DNA of 64,000 bases from Fibrella aestuarina BUZ 2 (GCF_000331105.1 NC_020054.1:2202813-2266812), one strand, 5' to 3'; shown: positions 36,220-44,639, numbered from the stretch's first letter. Translations and numbers: made by a program. The notes: generated by a model from the sequence alone, not told the origin.

Positions 36220-36659
36220 GCCGCCTACCCAACGACAACTTACACGTACTGGCCACCCAAACGGCCTTGTACGTCGGTCCGACACTACTTGGCCCACAGG
36301 GCGGCACCGATCGGGCGCTGCTGGCTGGCCTGACTGAAGCCTGCTTTGAACTGCTCGGTCAGATTGGCCGGAAGTTATGCCGATTAGATCGGGTACGTTT
36401 CATTGACATTCAGCGGGAAGGGCTTTGGCTGGCTGAGCAACTGACCAGCGGCTACATGCGCCCCGTTGCCGACCTGCTCGAAGTCGAAACCCAACACTAC
36501 CTACGGGCCATGATCCTGCGCTCACTGCGCTGCATGCTGGTTGTGTCCGACGAACAGTTCGTCGTACTGAAAAGCATGATTCAGGATTGGGCGGGCATGC
36601 TGCATAACATGGTGAGTTTCACCGCCGCCTACGGTGGGCGTAAAGCACTGGTCGCATGA
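36216..36659 (+). CDS. Early phage protein, unknown
   Basis: 147 residues from the ATG at 36216; the longer frame starting at 36141 lies within the previous gene. Mostly helical, soluble, with a His/Leu/Arg-rich look and no cysteine motif. It overlaps the replication initiator start by 4 bp. Function not recognised. Confidence 0.65.
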   Translation: MSRLPNDNLHVLATQTALYVGPTLLGPQGGTDRALLAGLTEACFELLGQIGRKLCRLDRVRFIDIQREGLWLAEQLTSGYMRPVADLLEVETQHYLRAMILRSLRCMLVVSDEQFVVLKSMIQDWAGMLHNMVSFTAAYGGRKALVA

Positions 36660-37918
36660 AGTACCTCATTCCAATCGACCAACGCGCAATCGTTGAAGGC
36701 GGCTTTGATCTTGATCTGGCCGAAGCGGCCATAATCGAGGCTTGCCGTTCATTCGCGGATTCGGCGTCCTGTTTGTCGAAAACGGATGAGGGTAAGGTAT
36801 GGTACTGGCTTAGCCATAAGCATATCTGCCAGCAACTGCCTATTCTGGGACTTAAGCCCGATACGATGTACCGGCGCATGAAGGCGCTTTGCGACAAAGG
36901 GTTCTTCGTTGCTCACGCGACCAATAAACAGGCTAACGCGAGTTGGTATGCCTTCGGTGAACAGGCCGTCACCCTGGCTCAACGCATCGCAGCCAACAAG
37001 GCTGAATCTGCCGATAAGCTACCATCGGAAAATAATCCGATGGGTACGTCGACCACCATCGGAGATTTTTCCGAACCATCGGATAAAAGTCCGATGCCCA
37101 TCGGATCAAAATCCGAACCATCGGAAAATAATCCGATGGTAGCCCCTCAACCCATCGGAAAACCATCCGAACCATCGGACGAAAATCCGATGCCCATCGG
37201 AAAATTATCCGATGGACCATCGGACGAAAATCCGATGTATAAGACTATTAATGATAATAGAATTAATTATAACTCTTATCCTACCTCTTTAACCCCTACC
37301 CCTGATTTTGTCGACGCTGACGCGCCGACTGGTCAAAGCGAAGAATCGGACGGGGAAGGGTTTTCTTACCCAGCTAAGAAAACCTCCGACGAGGAACCAA
37401 CCTCAACGCCTGACCAAAACAACCCAGCACCGGGCGCGGCAACTAAGGCCATAGTTGTCAACAGTGCGCAGCCCGATGGGGATAAGCCAGCCCGAGCCCG
37501 CAAGCCCGCCGCCGAACACACGATCGGCCACAAGATTCACCTGATGCTCGAAGAGCGCACGCCCGGCATACCGTGGGGGCCGAAAGAGGGGGCAGCGGCC
37601 AAACAGATCGGGGAACGCATTCTCAACACGCTGAAGAAAAACGAGCAGCCCCACGACGACGACGACGTGCTGCAATTCCTGACCACGGTCATTGAGCTAA
37701 CCTACCAACTGGCTCCCTTCTACCACTTCACCTCGATTACCGCCCTCAACAGCAAGTACAGCGACATCTATCAACAACTCGTAGACCGCAAAAGACGTGG
37801 AAACTTCTCTGCAACCACAGCCAACCCAAGCACTCGCCCCGTCCGGCAAACCGACGCCGAGTTTGCAGCAGACATTGATCGATTTGCTGAAATGCGCTAC
37901 GGTCGGACAAGTGCTTAG
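36656..37918 (+). CDS. Replication initiator-like protein carrying the putative origin
   Basis: 420 residues. The N-terminal about 110 residues form a winged-helix-like domain (GKVWYWLSHKHICQQLPILGLKPDTMYRRMKALCDKGFFVA) as in phage O/RepA-type initiators. Residues about 120-200 are a Pro/Ser/Asn/Met-rich repeat (PSENNPM, PSDENPM) encoded by a dense iteron array. The C-terminal part (about 290-395) is helical and could recruit helicase; there the segment QIGERILNTLKKNEQ and the following helices resemble no named domain I can assign. The gene layout, origin inside the initiator gene, copies lambda gene O. Confidence 0.7.
   Translation: MKYLIPIDQRAIVEGGFDLDLAEAAIIEACRSFADSASCLSKTDEGKVWYWLSHKHICQQLPILGLKPDTMYRRMKALCDKGFFVAHATNKQANASWYAFGEQAVTLAQRIAANKAESADKLPSENNPMGTSTTIGDFSEPSDKSPMPIGSKSEPSENNPMVAPQPIGKPSEPSDENPMPIGKLSDGPSDENPMYKTINDNRINYNSYPTSLTPTPDFVDADAPTGQSEESDGEGFSYPAKKTSDEEPTSTPDQNNPAPGAATKAIVVNSAQPDGDKPARARKPAAEHTIGHKIHLMLEERTPGIPWGPKEGAAAKQIGERILNTLKKNEQPHDDDDVLQFLTTVIELTYQLAPFYHFTSITALNSKYSDIYQQLVDRKRRGNFSATTANPSTRPVRQTDAEFAADIDRFAEMRYGRTSA
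37022..37273. other. Candidate phage replication origin: iteron array plus A+T-rich region
   Basis: Nine forward CCATCGGA copies (37022, 37056, 37076, 37098, 37118, 37152, 37172, 37194, 37217) and six inverted TCCGATG copies (37036, 37090, 37132, 37186, 37208, 37231) sit in 216 bp. Forward spacing 34-20-22-20-34-20-22-23 shows two 96-bp units (37022-37117 and 37118-37213), plus a partial third. Direct/inverted pairs can fold into hairpins. An A+T-rich stretch (37238-37273, 31 of 36 bases A/T) follows, as a DNA-unwinding element would. The array is in the coding frame of the initiator. Confidence 0.75.
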
Positions 37919-38567
37919 CCAGCGCAACGACGAAGCGCGGATGGTGCTGGCCGAACTGCGCCGGGAATCGTCGGTCGAAAAGGCCTTTGAATCCAAGAAG
38001 ATGTTCGTCGTCAAGCAAACCATCGGGGAAGCGACGCTGCATAAGCTGCTCTGCTTTCTGATCAAGACGTTTCAGGACTCGCTCAAGATTACCAACGTGG
38101 CCAACGAAATGTCGGCATCGGAAATCTTCGAAGCTGCCGACATGCTGATGGGCATGGGTAACGGTGAGTACGGCCGGGAATCGGTGTTCGATGTGATCGA
38201 GGCGTTTAAACACTTCAAGCTGCACCCCTTCGATCTCTACAACGCCTTCAACGATGCCCGGTTGCGTCAGATCATGACCAACTACCTCGAGCATAAGGCG
38301 GACTGGCTCGAACGGCACAACAGCCGCGGTCGGCGCGAAGCCGACCAGAAACCGCCGCTGAGTCTTGAGCAGGTCGTTTCGGATTACCACCTGTCGAACC
38401 TGGGCCAGCAAACGTCGGGCGAACGGGCCGCTCAGCAACTCAAAGAGGAATCGACCAAACGTAAGGTCGCTGCCATTCTGGAAAACTCCGAGCGTATCGC
38501 CAAAGCCTTTGAGGCTGAAGACGTGGCATCACAACCCATTCCCCAACCCGAAACCCAATCCGAGTAA
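37797..38567 (+). CDS. Early phage protein, unknown, overlapping the initiator gene
   Basis: 256 residues if the GTG at 37797 is used, giving a 122-bp overlap in another frame with the initiator's end; an ATG at 37941 gives 208 residues without overlap. The N-terminal residues (about 20-50, LQQTLIDLLKCATVGQV) look protein-like, so I keep the longer frame. The core is helical with Glu/Lys-rich segments (TIGEATLHKLLCFLIKTFQDSLK). By position it could be a helicase loader or recombination mediator; no motif supports that. Confidence 0.6.
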   Translation: METSLQPQPTQALAPSGKPTPSLQQTLIDLLKCATVGQVLSQRNDEARMVLAELRRESSVEKAFESKKMFVVKQTIGEATLHKLLCFLIKTFQDSLKITNVANEMSASEIFEAADMLMGMGNGEYGRESVFDVIEAFKHFKLHPFDLYNAFNDARLRQIMTNYLEHKADWLERHNSRGRREADQKPPLSLEQVVSDYHLSNLGQQTSGERAAQQLKEESTKRKVAAILENSERIAKAFEAEDVASQPIPQPETQSE

Positions 38568-39076
38568 TGGCCTATCAACCTAAGTGCCGCTATGTGGCTG
38601 GCATTGATCCCGACATTGATAAATCGGGCCTGGTGATCTACGACCGCGACGAACGCCGCTGGCTGTGCCTGACGATTCCCGTTGCTGAGTTGCGCGAAAA
38701 GATCCTGGGCTTTTCGGCCCTCGACATTGAAATCATTGTCGAAGCGGGCTGGCTGGTGGGCGGCTTTCACCACATGGCCGGTATGCCCGCCAACCTGCGT
38801 AGCCGGGGCGTCAACGCCCAACTCGCTTACGTGGGCGAAGCCTGCACCCGCGTTGGTCAAAACTTTGGCGTGGGTAAAACGATCGTGGCGCTGCTACAGG
38901 CCGAAGGCTACGAGGTAAAGCTGGTCACCCCACCCAAGCCACCCCGGCGCAAACCGGGGGAGCCCAAAGTCAAGATGAAATGGGATGCCGAAAAATTCAT
39001 GCACCTGACAGGCCTCGACTACGGCCATAACGAAGAAATCCGGGACGCTTGCCGGACCATGTACCCTTTCAAATAA
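38567..39076 (+). CDS. RuvC-like Holliday-junction resolvase
   Basis: 169 residues with an RNase H-like fold: Asp14 in AGIDPDIDKSGL, Glu59 in IEIIVEAGWLVGG, and the C-terminal acidic pair in NEEIRDACRTMY are the expected metal-binding carboxylates. The KPPRRKPGEPK stretch is a basic loop for DNA. It likely resolves recombination intermediates during replication or packaging. It starts one base after the preceding stop (TAATG). Confidence 0.72.
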   Translation: MAYQPKCRYVAGIDPDIDKSGLVIYDRDERRWLCLTIPVAELREKILGFSALDIEIIVEAGWLVGGFHHMAGMPANLRSRGVNAQLAYVGEACTRVGQNFGVGKTIVALLQAEGYEVKLVTPPKPPRRKPGEPKVKMKWDAEKFMHLTGLDYGHNEEIRDACRTMYPFK

Positions 39077-39108
39077 TCCGTTCAAACCAGTTAAAACCCC
39101 TTACAGTC

Positions 39109-39726
39109 ATGTGGATTCAATCTAAAATCGGTTACGAAATGCTTGTCGACGGTGAGCCTAAACAGGTGACCGAGTCCTATTTACACGACGCGGTGTCATT
39201 TGCCGACGCCGAGCAGCAATGCTTTGAACACCTGAAGTCGCGCATTACCGAAATGGAAGTCAATGCGCTGAATAAACTGAAAATTGGTCGCTCGGATGTA
39301 CTGTTTCACGCCCATCAGGAAGGCGATTCGTTCTGGAAGGTCAAGACCAAGTACCAGACCGAGACATTTACGGGCAAAGCCAAAACCGTGTACGAAACCT
39401 TTATCGTGCCCGCGATTGATGACCGCCAAGCCTCTGAGCGCGTTCGTGACAGCTTCCGTGATTCGCTAACGACCCGCGAGATCGTCAACGTCGACGTAAC
39501 CACGATTCTGGCCGTGTACATGCCACACAGCCAGATTTGGGAGGGCGATTGGGCCAATCGCATGGATGACCTGTTGGCGCAGGGCAAAAAGTCATCGACC
39601 AGCAATCAAACGAGCTTGTTTGAAACGCCGCGTGACGAGTCGGTCGGCAATGCTGACGACGTGGTACTGACCTCGAAGAAAAAAGGCAAGCGTACCGCCG
39701 ATTGGTCAGAGCCCGTCGGAGCCTAA
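39109..39726 (+). CDS. DUF4494-family phage protein
   Basis: 205 residues from the ATG at 39109. The N-terminus (MWIQSKIGYEMLVDGEPKQ, VTESYLHDAVSFADAEQQ) and the two following beta-strand blocks match DUF4494, a Bacteroidota phage family of unknown function. The C-terminal part (about 155-205) is Ser/Lys-rich and disordered. Neighbours are replication/recombination genes, suggesting a DNA-related accessory role. Confidence 0.7.
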   Translation: MWIQSKIGYEMLVDGEPKQVTESYLHDAVSFADAEQQCFEHLKSRITEMEVNALNKLKIGRSDVLFHAHQEGDSFWKVKTKYQTETFTGKAKTVYETFIVPAIDDRQASERVRDSFRDSLTTREIVNVDVTTILAVYMPHSQIWEGDWANRMDDLLAQGKKSSTSNQTSLFETPRDESVGNADDVVLTSKKKGKRTADWSEPVGA

Positions 39727-39784
39727 TCCATCCCTCACAAGCCCGCTGCTGGCAACGGCAGCGGGCGATTCAAGCAAGATCATT

Positions 39785-39994
39785 ATGGCAAAGCAAATCA
39801 CGCTCGAACAGGAAATCAAAGAACTGGAACGCGAACTGAGTATGCGTCGGTCGGTCTATCCGGAATGGAGCAAAGGGCCAAAGCCCCGGCTCAAGCCTGA
39901 CACGGCAGACCACCGGATTGCCTGTCTCGAATCCACGTTGGCGCGGCTGAAGCGAATGGCGCCGGCCAAGCCCGAACAAGCCAGTATTTTCTAG
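39785..39994 (+). CDS. Small coiled-coil phage protein
   Basis: 69 residues, highly charged helical: ITLEQEIKELERELSMRRSVYP and then a second helix. No motif. Function unknown. Confidence 0.65.
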   Translation: MAKQITLEQEIKELERELSMRRSVYPEWSKGPKPRLKPDTADHRIACLESTLARLKRMAPAKPEQASIF

Positions 39995-40039
39995 CCCCCT
40001 CACCACGGGCTGCCCGATGGGGTGGCCCTAACCGATACG

Positions 40040-40432
40040 ATGAACGAGCATAATATGTCAAATCTGAGCCGAATCAATACCTACACCTGTCCGAGCAACC
40101 ATGTACTGGTTACCCGCGACATCGACAGCGGCGTAACGCCCATGTTTAAGAAATGCCCCACCTGTGGCGCCGATGCCCGGTCGGGCTTTTACAACAATGA
40201 GTTGCAGCGCCTGACGCCTACGCACGAGTGGTATAAGCCTGCTTACCCCGAACGCTATGCCCACCCCGGTTTGCGGGAACACTGCATGAAAGGCGGGCTG
40301 GCTTTTCGGGCTATTGGTGAGCCCGACGAAACCGAAGCAATGAAGCCACTGCGCGCTGATGGCCACCGGGTCAATACGTTTTCCGATTCGGTGATGTCAC
40401 GACTGACCAACCGTAACCGGTTTCAAAAATGA
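40040..40432 (+). CDS. Zinc-ribbon-containing small phage protein
   Basis: 130 residues from the ATG at 40040 (the frame's GTG at 40022 seems too early). Cys positions YTCPSNH ... KKCPTCGADARSG form a plausible zinc-binding knuckle. The rest (LTPTHEWYKPAYPERYAHPGLREHC) is rich in His and aromatic residues. Role unknown. Confidence 0.6.
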   Translation: MNEHNMSNLSRINTYTCPSNHVLVTRDIDSGVTPMFKKCPTCGADARSGFYNNELQRLTPTHEWYKPAYPERYAHPGLREHCMKGGLAFRAIGEPDETEAMKPLRADGHRVNTFSDSVMSRLTNRNRFQK

Positions 40433-40650
40433 GCCGCCAAATCCCGACTCCCCACCAACGCAGCCGCCGTCAGCGCCAACGCGTCCGACTACCCATCGGC
40501 AAATCGAAAGGCTTTTACGAGGGCGTGTTGGTGGAGATCGTGGCTGAAATCCCGTTTCGGGGCCGGGCTAAGCTGCGATTGGATGATGGGCGTATTCTCA
40601 TGTGTAAGGTGGCCAACCTGCTGCCGATTGATAACCAAGTAACGCTGTAA
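40429..40650 (+). CDS. Small basic phage protein
   Basis: 73 residues, Arg-rich N-terminus (HQRSRRQRQRVRLPIGK) and a small beta-barrel-like end (VEIVAEIPFRGRAKLRLDDGRILMCKVANLLPI), like an OB- or SH3-like domain. It overlaps the preceding gene by 4 bp. Could bind nucleic acid; unproven. Confidence 0.6.
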   Translation: MSRQIPTPHQRSRRQRQRVRLPIGKSKGFYEGVLVEIVAEIPFRGRAKLRLDDGRILMCKVANLLPIDNQVTL

Positions 40651-40654
40651 GACG

Positions 40655-41707
40655 ATGAAACGAAACCACATCTACCAAACTGACTGCCTGACCGGGCTTA
40701 CGCAGTTTCCCGACAACTCGGTCGACTGCTGCGTAACGTCGCCACCCTATTACGGTCTACGCGACTATGGCTGCACCGGCCAGATTGGGCTGGAAGAAAC
40801 ACCCGACGAGTATATCAATCGATTGGTGGCCGTATTCCGCGAAGTACGCCGGGTGCTGAAGCCCGAAGGTACGTTGTGGGTGAACATTGGGGATAGCTAC
40901 GCCAATGATGGTAAGTGGGGCGGCCATACAGGAGGCAAACATGCCAGCGTACTGCATGCCTCACCGATTGGCCGCAATAAACGCTATACCGGACTGAAGC
41001 CTAAAGACCTCATCGGCATTCCCTGGATGCTGGCCTTTGCCCTTCGTGCCGATGGGTGGTACTTGCGTCAGGACATTATTTGGCATAAGCCTAACCCGAT
41101 GCCCGAAAGCGTGACAGATCGGTGTACCAAGTCGCATGAGTACGTGTTCCTGCTGTCCAAGTCTGAGCGGTATTACTACGACCATCAAGCCATCAAAGAA
41201 CCCGTCACAGCTTCGACAATTGCCCGGCTCTCGCAAAACATCGAAGAGCAAAAGGGTAGTGATCGAGTGCCAGGCAAAACCAATGGCCCAATGAAAGCCG
41301 TAGGTGGGCGCGCAGCTGGCAATAAAACGCATAAATATGTTTCGGCCTACAATGAGTCAGAGTCGGAAGAATACCGTACAAAGGCTGGTTTGCTTAACGT
41401 TGCTGATGTGGCCTACGAAACCCGCAATAAGCGCAGCGTCTGGACGGTATCGACTAAGCCCTTTGCTGAGGCGCACTTTGCCACCTTTCCGCCTGATTTG
41501 ATCGTGCCGTGCATCAAAGCGGGCTGCCCAGCTGGCGGCGTCGTGCTTGATCCGTTCATGGGCGCAGGTACAACGGCCATTGTTGCCCGCAACCTGCAAC
41601 GCCATTACGTCGGCCTCGAGCTGAATCCTGAATACGTAGAGTTGGCCCGCCGGCGCATTGAACGCGAACTCGGGCCGCTGGATGTACTATTCGCGCGGCT
41701 GGCATGA
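40655..41707 (+). CDS. Site-specific DNA methyltransferase (beta class)
   Basis: 350 residues. The catalytic motif TSPPYYGLRDYG (about 28-39) comes first and the SAM-binding motif VVLDPFMGAGTTAIVARN follows near residue 297, the beta-class motif order. TSPPY is seen in N4-cytosine enzymes and some N6-adenine ones, so the methylated base is uncertain. No restriction endonuclease gene is adjacent; it is an orphan phage methylase that may protect phage DNA from host restriction. Confidence 0.87.
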   Translation: MKRNHIYQTDCLTGLTQFPDNSVDCCVTSPPYYGLRDYGCTGQIGLEETPDEYINRLVAVFREVRRVLKPEGTLWVNIGDSYANDGKWGGHTGGKHASVLHASPIGRNKRYTGLKPKDLIGIPWMLAFALRADGWYLRQDIIWHKPNPMPESVTDRCTKSHEYVFLLSKSERYYYDHQAIKEPVTASTIARLSQNIEEQKGSDRVPGKTNGPMKAVGGRAAGNKTHKYVSAYNESESEEYRTKAGLLNVADVAYETRNKRSVWTVSTKPFAEAHFATFPPDLIVPCIKAGCPAGGVVLDPFMGAGTTAIVARNLQRHYVGLELNPEYVELARRRIERELGPLDVLFARLA

Positions 41708-41913
41708 CCCCCGGCGACACCCTCACCGACTGCTGCGGCTCCCTCACGCTGCTGAGCGTCACTGATCGAGAGGTGATCTACCAGTTGGCAGGATCAACGT
41801 TCCGGTATCGGGTGGGCAGGGATAGGGCAGAGGTGTGGCTTGAGAAAGGATTTTGGAAACACGATAAAGACATTGGCAATGAACGAAACAGTATTTGTGA
41901 GCATGGGGTCTGA
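41704..41913 (+). CDS. Small phage protein, unknown
   Basis: 69 residues overlapping the methylase stop by 4 bp (ATGA). Beta-rich (LTLLSVTDREVIYQLAGSTFRYRV). The 3' end also overlaps the next gene's start. Unknown function. Confidence 0.5.
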   Translation: MTPGDTLTDCCGSLTLLSVTDREVIYQLAGSTFRYRVGRDRAEVWLEKGFWKHDKDIGNERNSICEHGV

Positions 41914-42091
41914 CGACTTCGCCTGCCCGTTTTGTGGCGCACAGCACGACCACGATGATTGGTGGGATAAATACGATCGATTACAGAACAAAGGAGTTTT
42001 CGAACTAACGATGAACTGCCGGTCGTGTAAGCGCAAAATCTGTGTATCACCTAACATGATGGGGCAGGCCATTGCCTACGCTCCAGCATAG
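41879..42091 (+). CDS. Zinc-ribbon phage protein
   Basis: 70 residues from the ATG at 41879, chosen over an earlier in-frame ATG at 41840 that overlaps the previous gene more. Two Cys pairs (FACPFCGAQH and NCRSCKRKICVS) make a rubredoxin-like zinc ribbon. Function unknown. Confidence 0.6.
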   Translation: MNETVFVSMGSDDFACPFCGAQHDHDDWWDKYDRLQNKGVFELTMNCRSCKRKICVSPNMMGQAIAYAPA

Positions 42092-42100
42092 CACACCTAT

Positions 42101-42451
42101 ATGAGCGACTTATTAGGCAAAGTATATAAGCTACCCCGGCAATGCCCAATTTGTGGTAAAACGCTGGTAGCAACCGTCACGCAAATTGAACATGCGGGTG
42201 AAATCGAGATGGTTGATCAAATCGAAATGACCTGCATCACCGAGCCGCCAATGGGCAGCAAGCGGGCCGACGAGTTCTACGAAACGCACTTTAAAACGCC
42301 ATACATAGACTGGGTGCCCATTCAGGATTCGGTCAAACTTGCTATCAATAAAAAGGTGATGGCAGCGCATGGCCTTGAGTACGATAGCGAGTTTGAGACA
42401 TGGTTCGACCCAAAAGAGCCGAGTGACTCACCTTACAACATGCATTGGTAA
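42101..42451 (+). CDS. Zinc-binding phage protein
   Basis: 116 residues. The N-terminal CPICGKTL and a later Cys in EMTCITEPP give a partial zinc-ribbon. The body is acidic, helical, ends AHGLEYDSEFETWFDP. Likely the same functional class as its zinc-ribbon neighbour; no further assignment. Confidence 0.6.
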   Translation: MSDLLGKVYKLPRQCPICGKTLVATVTQIEHAGEIEMVDQIEMTCITEPPMGSKRADEFYETHFKTPYIDWVPIQDSVKLAINKKVMAAHGLEYDSEFETWFDPKEPSDSPYNMHW

Positions 42452-42499
42452 CCAACCCCCAACCCCACGCAGGCGGGTAGCCTGTGACGAGAACGAACG

Positions 42500-42904
42500 A
42501 TGGAAACAGCAGATGAATTCTACTTGTGTTCAGCTACGGTCATTGAACACCTACAGCCCAAGATTGTGTCTAAGCCCTTTCGGTCAGGATATGACAGTGA
42601 CAAGGACACGCGCTACTACGTAGCTCAATTCGATTATCAGGACGCCAAATCCTATTACAAAGGGGTTATTGAGCCATTCAACGAAAAGAGCCGCGTACAC
42701 TGTAATTTCTGGTTTCGGACGTGTAGTCGCGGCCACATTGATGTGTCTCAGATCACGATGACTAACTGCCGACGGTTGGGATTATTTGTAGCAATTGAGC
42801 AAGCGGTTAATCTGACGCAGCCCCAAAACATCGCTATTGCCATTGGTGAGCTTGCTGACAAGTTCAATTGCTCACCCATTGAGTTTATCAACAAGATCGC
42901 CTAA
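42500..42904 (+). CDS. Phage protein, unknown
   Basis: 134 residues. Mixed strand/helix; contains RTCSRGHIDVSQITMTNCRRLGLF and a final helix IAIAIGELADKFNCSPIEFINKIA. Four cysteines without a clear zinc pattern. Part of the early operon. Confidence 0.6.
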   Translation: METADEFYLCSATVIEHLQPKIVSKPFRSGYDSDKDTRYYVAQFDYQDAKSYYKGVIEPFNEKSRVHCNFWFRTCSRGHIDVSQITMTNCRRLGLFVAIEQAVNLTQPQNIAIAIGELADKFNCSPIEFINKIA

Positions 42905-42963
42905 CCCCACCCCACACCCCAACGGCTCGCACACGTCGTTGGGGTAACACGTACCTTAGCACT

Positions 42964-43716
42964 ATGCCAAAGCCACCAATTACCTTTCGCCACCTCAAAA
43001 CCAGCAAACTCATAACCGGCGGCCGAACCATCCACCGCCACTGGTTTGCGTGGAGCGACCGCACGAGCAACGCGCTATTGACCGCGCACTTTGCTTTTCT
43101 CGATGCCGACGGCAACGAGCTAACCGCTGCCCGGTTTTCTATGCCCAAAGTCACGGTGACGGGGCGCGACGACGAGGGCAAGCCGATTTACAACATCAAC
43201 AATTGGGTATCGATTGATGACGAGGGCGATAACCAGCCCACGCAGGTACGGTACTACGTAGTGTCGGGTCTGCTTAAAAAAGAGCGATGCCGTAACGATT
43301 CCGCTGGATGCCAAGCAGGAAGATTTAACGACATTAGGGGTATGAGCCACCAGATAACGTTTGATCTGCTGAAGGGGCTGCGAGATCGGCTCCAAGAGAA
43401 CATACCAACGCTGGACGCGCCGCCGACCGGCTTTGATACCTGGGCTGACTTTTACATGCATGTAATGGCCAACATACCCGATGAAGCGCGCAATCTGTGG
43501 TGGATGACCTTAGCGCAGTCCGAGCCGCTGCCGGATGATATGCAGGCATTTGGTCTGACGTGCCGCTACATTCAGGAGCAAGTCGATTTAGAGAGGGCTG
43601 TCACGCAAAAACAGACCATCACGATAGGGTTTGACGAGCCAACCGAGATAGATATTACTGAGCTAACGCGGGGCTTCACAATGGGCATTAGATACCCTCG
43701 CAGGTTGAAGGAATAA
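42964..43716 (+). CDS. Phage protein, unknown
   Basis: 250 residues. It begins with a beta-rich part (about 5-100, HWFAWSDRTSNALLTAHFAFLD) and ends with helices plus a strand (EQVDLERAVTQKQTITIGFDEPTEIDI). No motif recognised. It is the second-last gene of the early operon before the terminator. Confidence 0.6.
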   Translation: MPKPPITFRHLKTSKLITGGRTIHRHWFAWSDRTSNALLTAHFAFLDADGNELTAARFSMPKVTVTGRDDEGKPIYNINNWVSIDDEGDNQPTQVRYYVVSGLLKKERCRNDSAGCQAGRFNDIRGMSHQITFDLLKGLRDRLQENIPTLDAPPTGFDTWADFYMHVMANIPDEARNLWWMTLAQSEPLPDDMQAFGLTCRYIQEQVDLERAVTQKQTITIGFDEPTEIDITELTRGFTMGIRYPRRLKE

Positions 43717-43796
43717 TTTGCGCCGTTTTCGGGGGATAATTTTGGCGTCAATTTGCAGAAAATAAGAAACCTCAACCTTTCAGCTACTTTTGTAAG

Positions 43797-44021
43797 ATGG
43801 CACAGCAAGATTTAGACACAATGGTCATTGAGGCCACTTTTATTGGCCAAACAGATGCGAACTACGTCAACGGGAAAATCTATGAAGTGCAACTCAGGGA
43901 TACCCCTGACACATTAGCCGTTGGCAAAGCCATTGGGCATTGGCGGTACTACAAAAACGTCTATGAACTGTTGGCGGAATGGGCGAATGTATCCCGATCC
44001 AATGAGCCTGATTGGTTGTAA
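43797..44021 (+). CDS. Small phage protein at the end of the early operon
   Basis: 74 residues, beta-rich (MVIEATFIGQTDANYVNGKIYEVQL) with a helical end. Its stop lies 13 bp before the split early terminator. Function unknown. Confidence 0.6.
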   Translation: MAQQDLDTMVIEATFIGQTDANYVNGKIYEVQLRDTPDTLAVGKAIGHWRYYKNVYELLAEWANVSRSNEPDWL

Positions 44022-44033
44022 CGGCAACAAAAA

Positions 44034-44052
44034 GCCCGGCCACACAGTAGCC
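44034..44052 (+). repeat. Left copy of a 19-bp direct repeat flanking the HNH gene
   Basis: GCCCGGCCACACAGTAGCC is identical to 44640-44658. In the right copy it continues with GGGC to complete a hairpin; here it is cut off by the inserted sequence. Confidence 0.8.
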
Positions 44053-44055
44053 AAC

Positions 44056-44096
44056 AAAAAAGCATGGTATTTTCCAATAAATACCATGCTTTTTTT
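44056..44096 (+). terminator. A-rich hairpin just before the HNH gene
   Basis: Perfect stem between 44056-44073 and 44079-44096, A-run to T-run, core GCATGGTATTT/AAATACCATGC. It replaces the interrupted early terminator and lies upstream of the HNH start (44109), so it may also attenuate entry into that gene. Confidence 0.8.
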
Positions 44097-44108
44097 GTAT
44101 TTTTATAT

Positions 44109-44633
44109 ATGGAAGAACAAAATGAAATCTGGAAAGATATTGCCGGTTTTGAGGGGCTATATCAAATAAGCAACATGGGCAATGTTGCATCTTTAAGGTA
44201 TGGGTTTAAGCTAAAAACGCTTCAGAGAAAAAAGGCAAACGATGCGCCAGGGTATTACTTACAAACTCAATTAGTTAAGCCAAATGAAAAGGTGAAGATG
44301 TATTTAGTTCACCGCTTAGTTGCTACACATTTTTTGCCAAACCCTAATAATAAGCCGCACGTCAATCATAAAAACGGAGTCAAGCACGACAATACAGTAG
44401 CTAACTTAGAGTGGGCTACTGCACGCGAGAATTCAATGCATGCTCACAAAAGTAATCTATCCAAACCTAGGCCCGCACGAAACCGGAAACTAACAGATGA
44501 GCAGGCCAATCAAATAAGGATGCTTTATAGTGCTGGAGTAGAGCTTAGTACACTTGGAAGGACTTTTGGCCTCAACCTCAATGGCATTAAAGGCATTGTA
44601 GACAATAAGATATATACTATACAAAAGCATTAA
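44109..44633 (+). CDS. Free-standing HNH homing endonuclease (NUMOD4-HNH)
   Basis: 174 residues from the ATG at 44109. NUMOD4 domain (about 6-45: EIWKDIAGFEGLYQISNMGNVAS), HNH domain (about 68-115: VHRLVATHFLPNPNNKPHVNHKNG ... NLEWATARENSMHA) and a C-terminal HTH (about 128-170: LTDEQANQIRMLYSAGVELSTLGRTFGL). This is the I-HmuI/T4-type layout. The gene is visibly A+T-richer than its neighbours. It is flanked by the 19-bp direct repeat and sits inside a former terminator, indicating recent insertion. Confidence 0.85.
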   Translation: MEEQNEIWKDIAGFEGLYQISNMGNVASLRYGFKLKTLQRKKANDAPGYYLQTQLVKPNEKVKMYLVHRLVATHFLPNPNNKPHVNHKNGVKHDNTVANLEWATARENSMHAHKSNLSKPRPARNRKLTDEQANQIRMLYSAGVELSTLGRTFGLNLNGIKGIVDNKIYTIQKH

Positions 44634-44639
44634 AGATTT

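Noticed and set aside
37022..37236. Repeated CATCGGA words as a CRISPR array
   Set aside because: Words are 7-8 bp with direct and inverted copies at 14-34 bp, lie in a coding frame and have no cas gene; iterons explain them better.
40655..41707. Complete restriction-modification system
   Set aside because: No endonuclease gene sits beside the methylase, so it is treated as an orphan.
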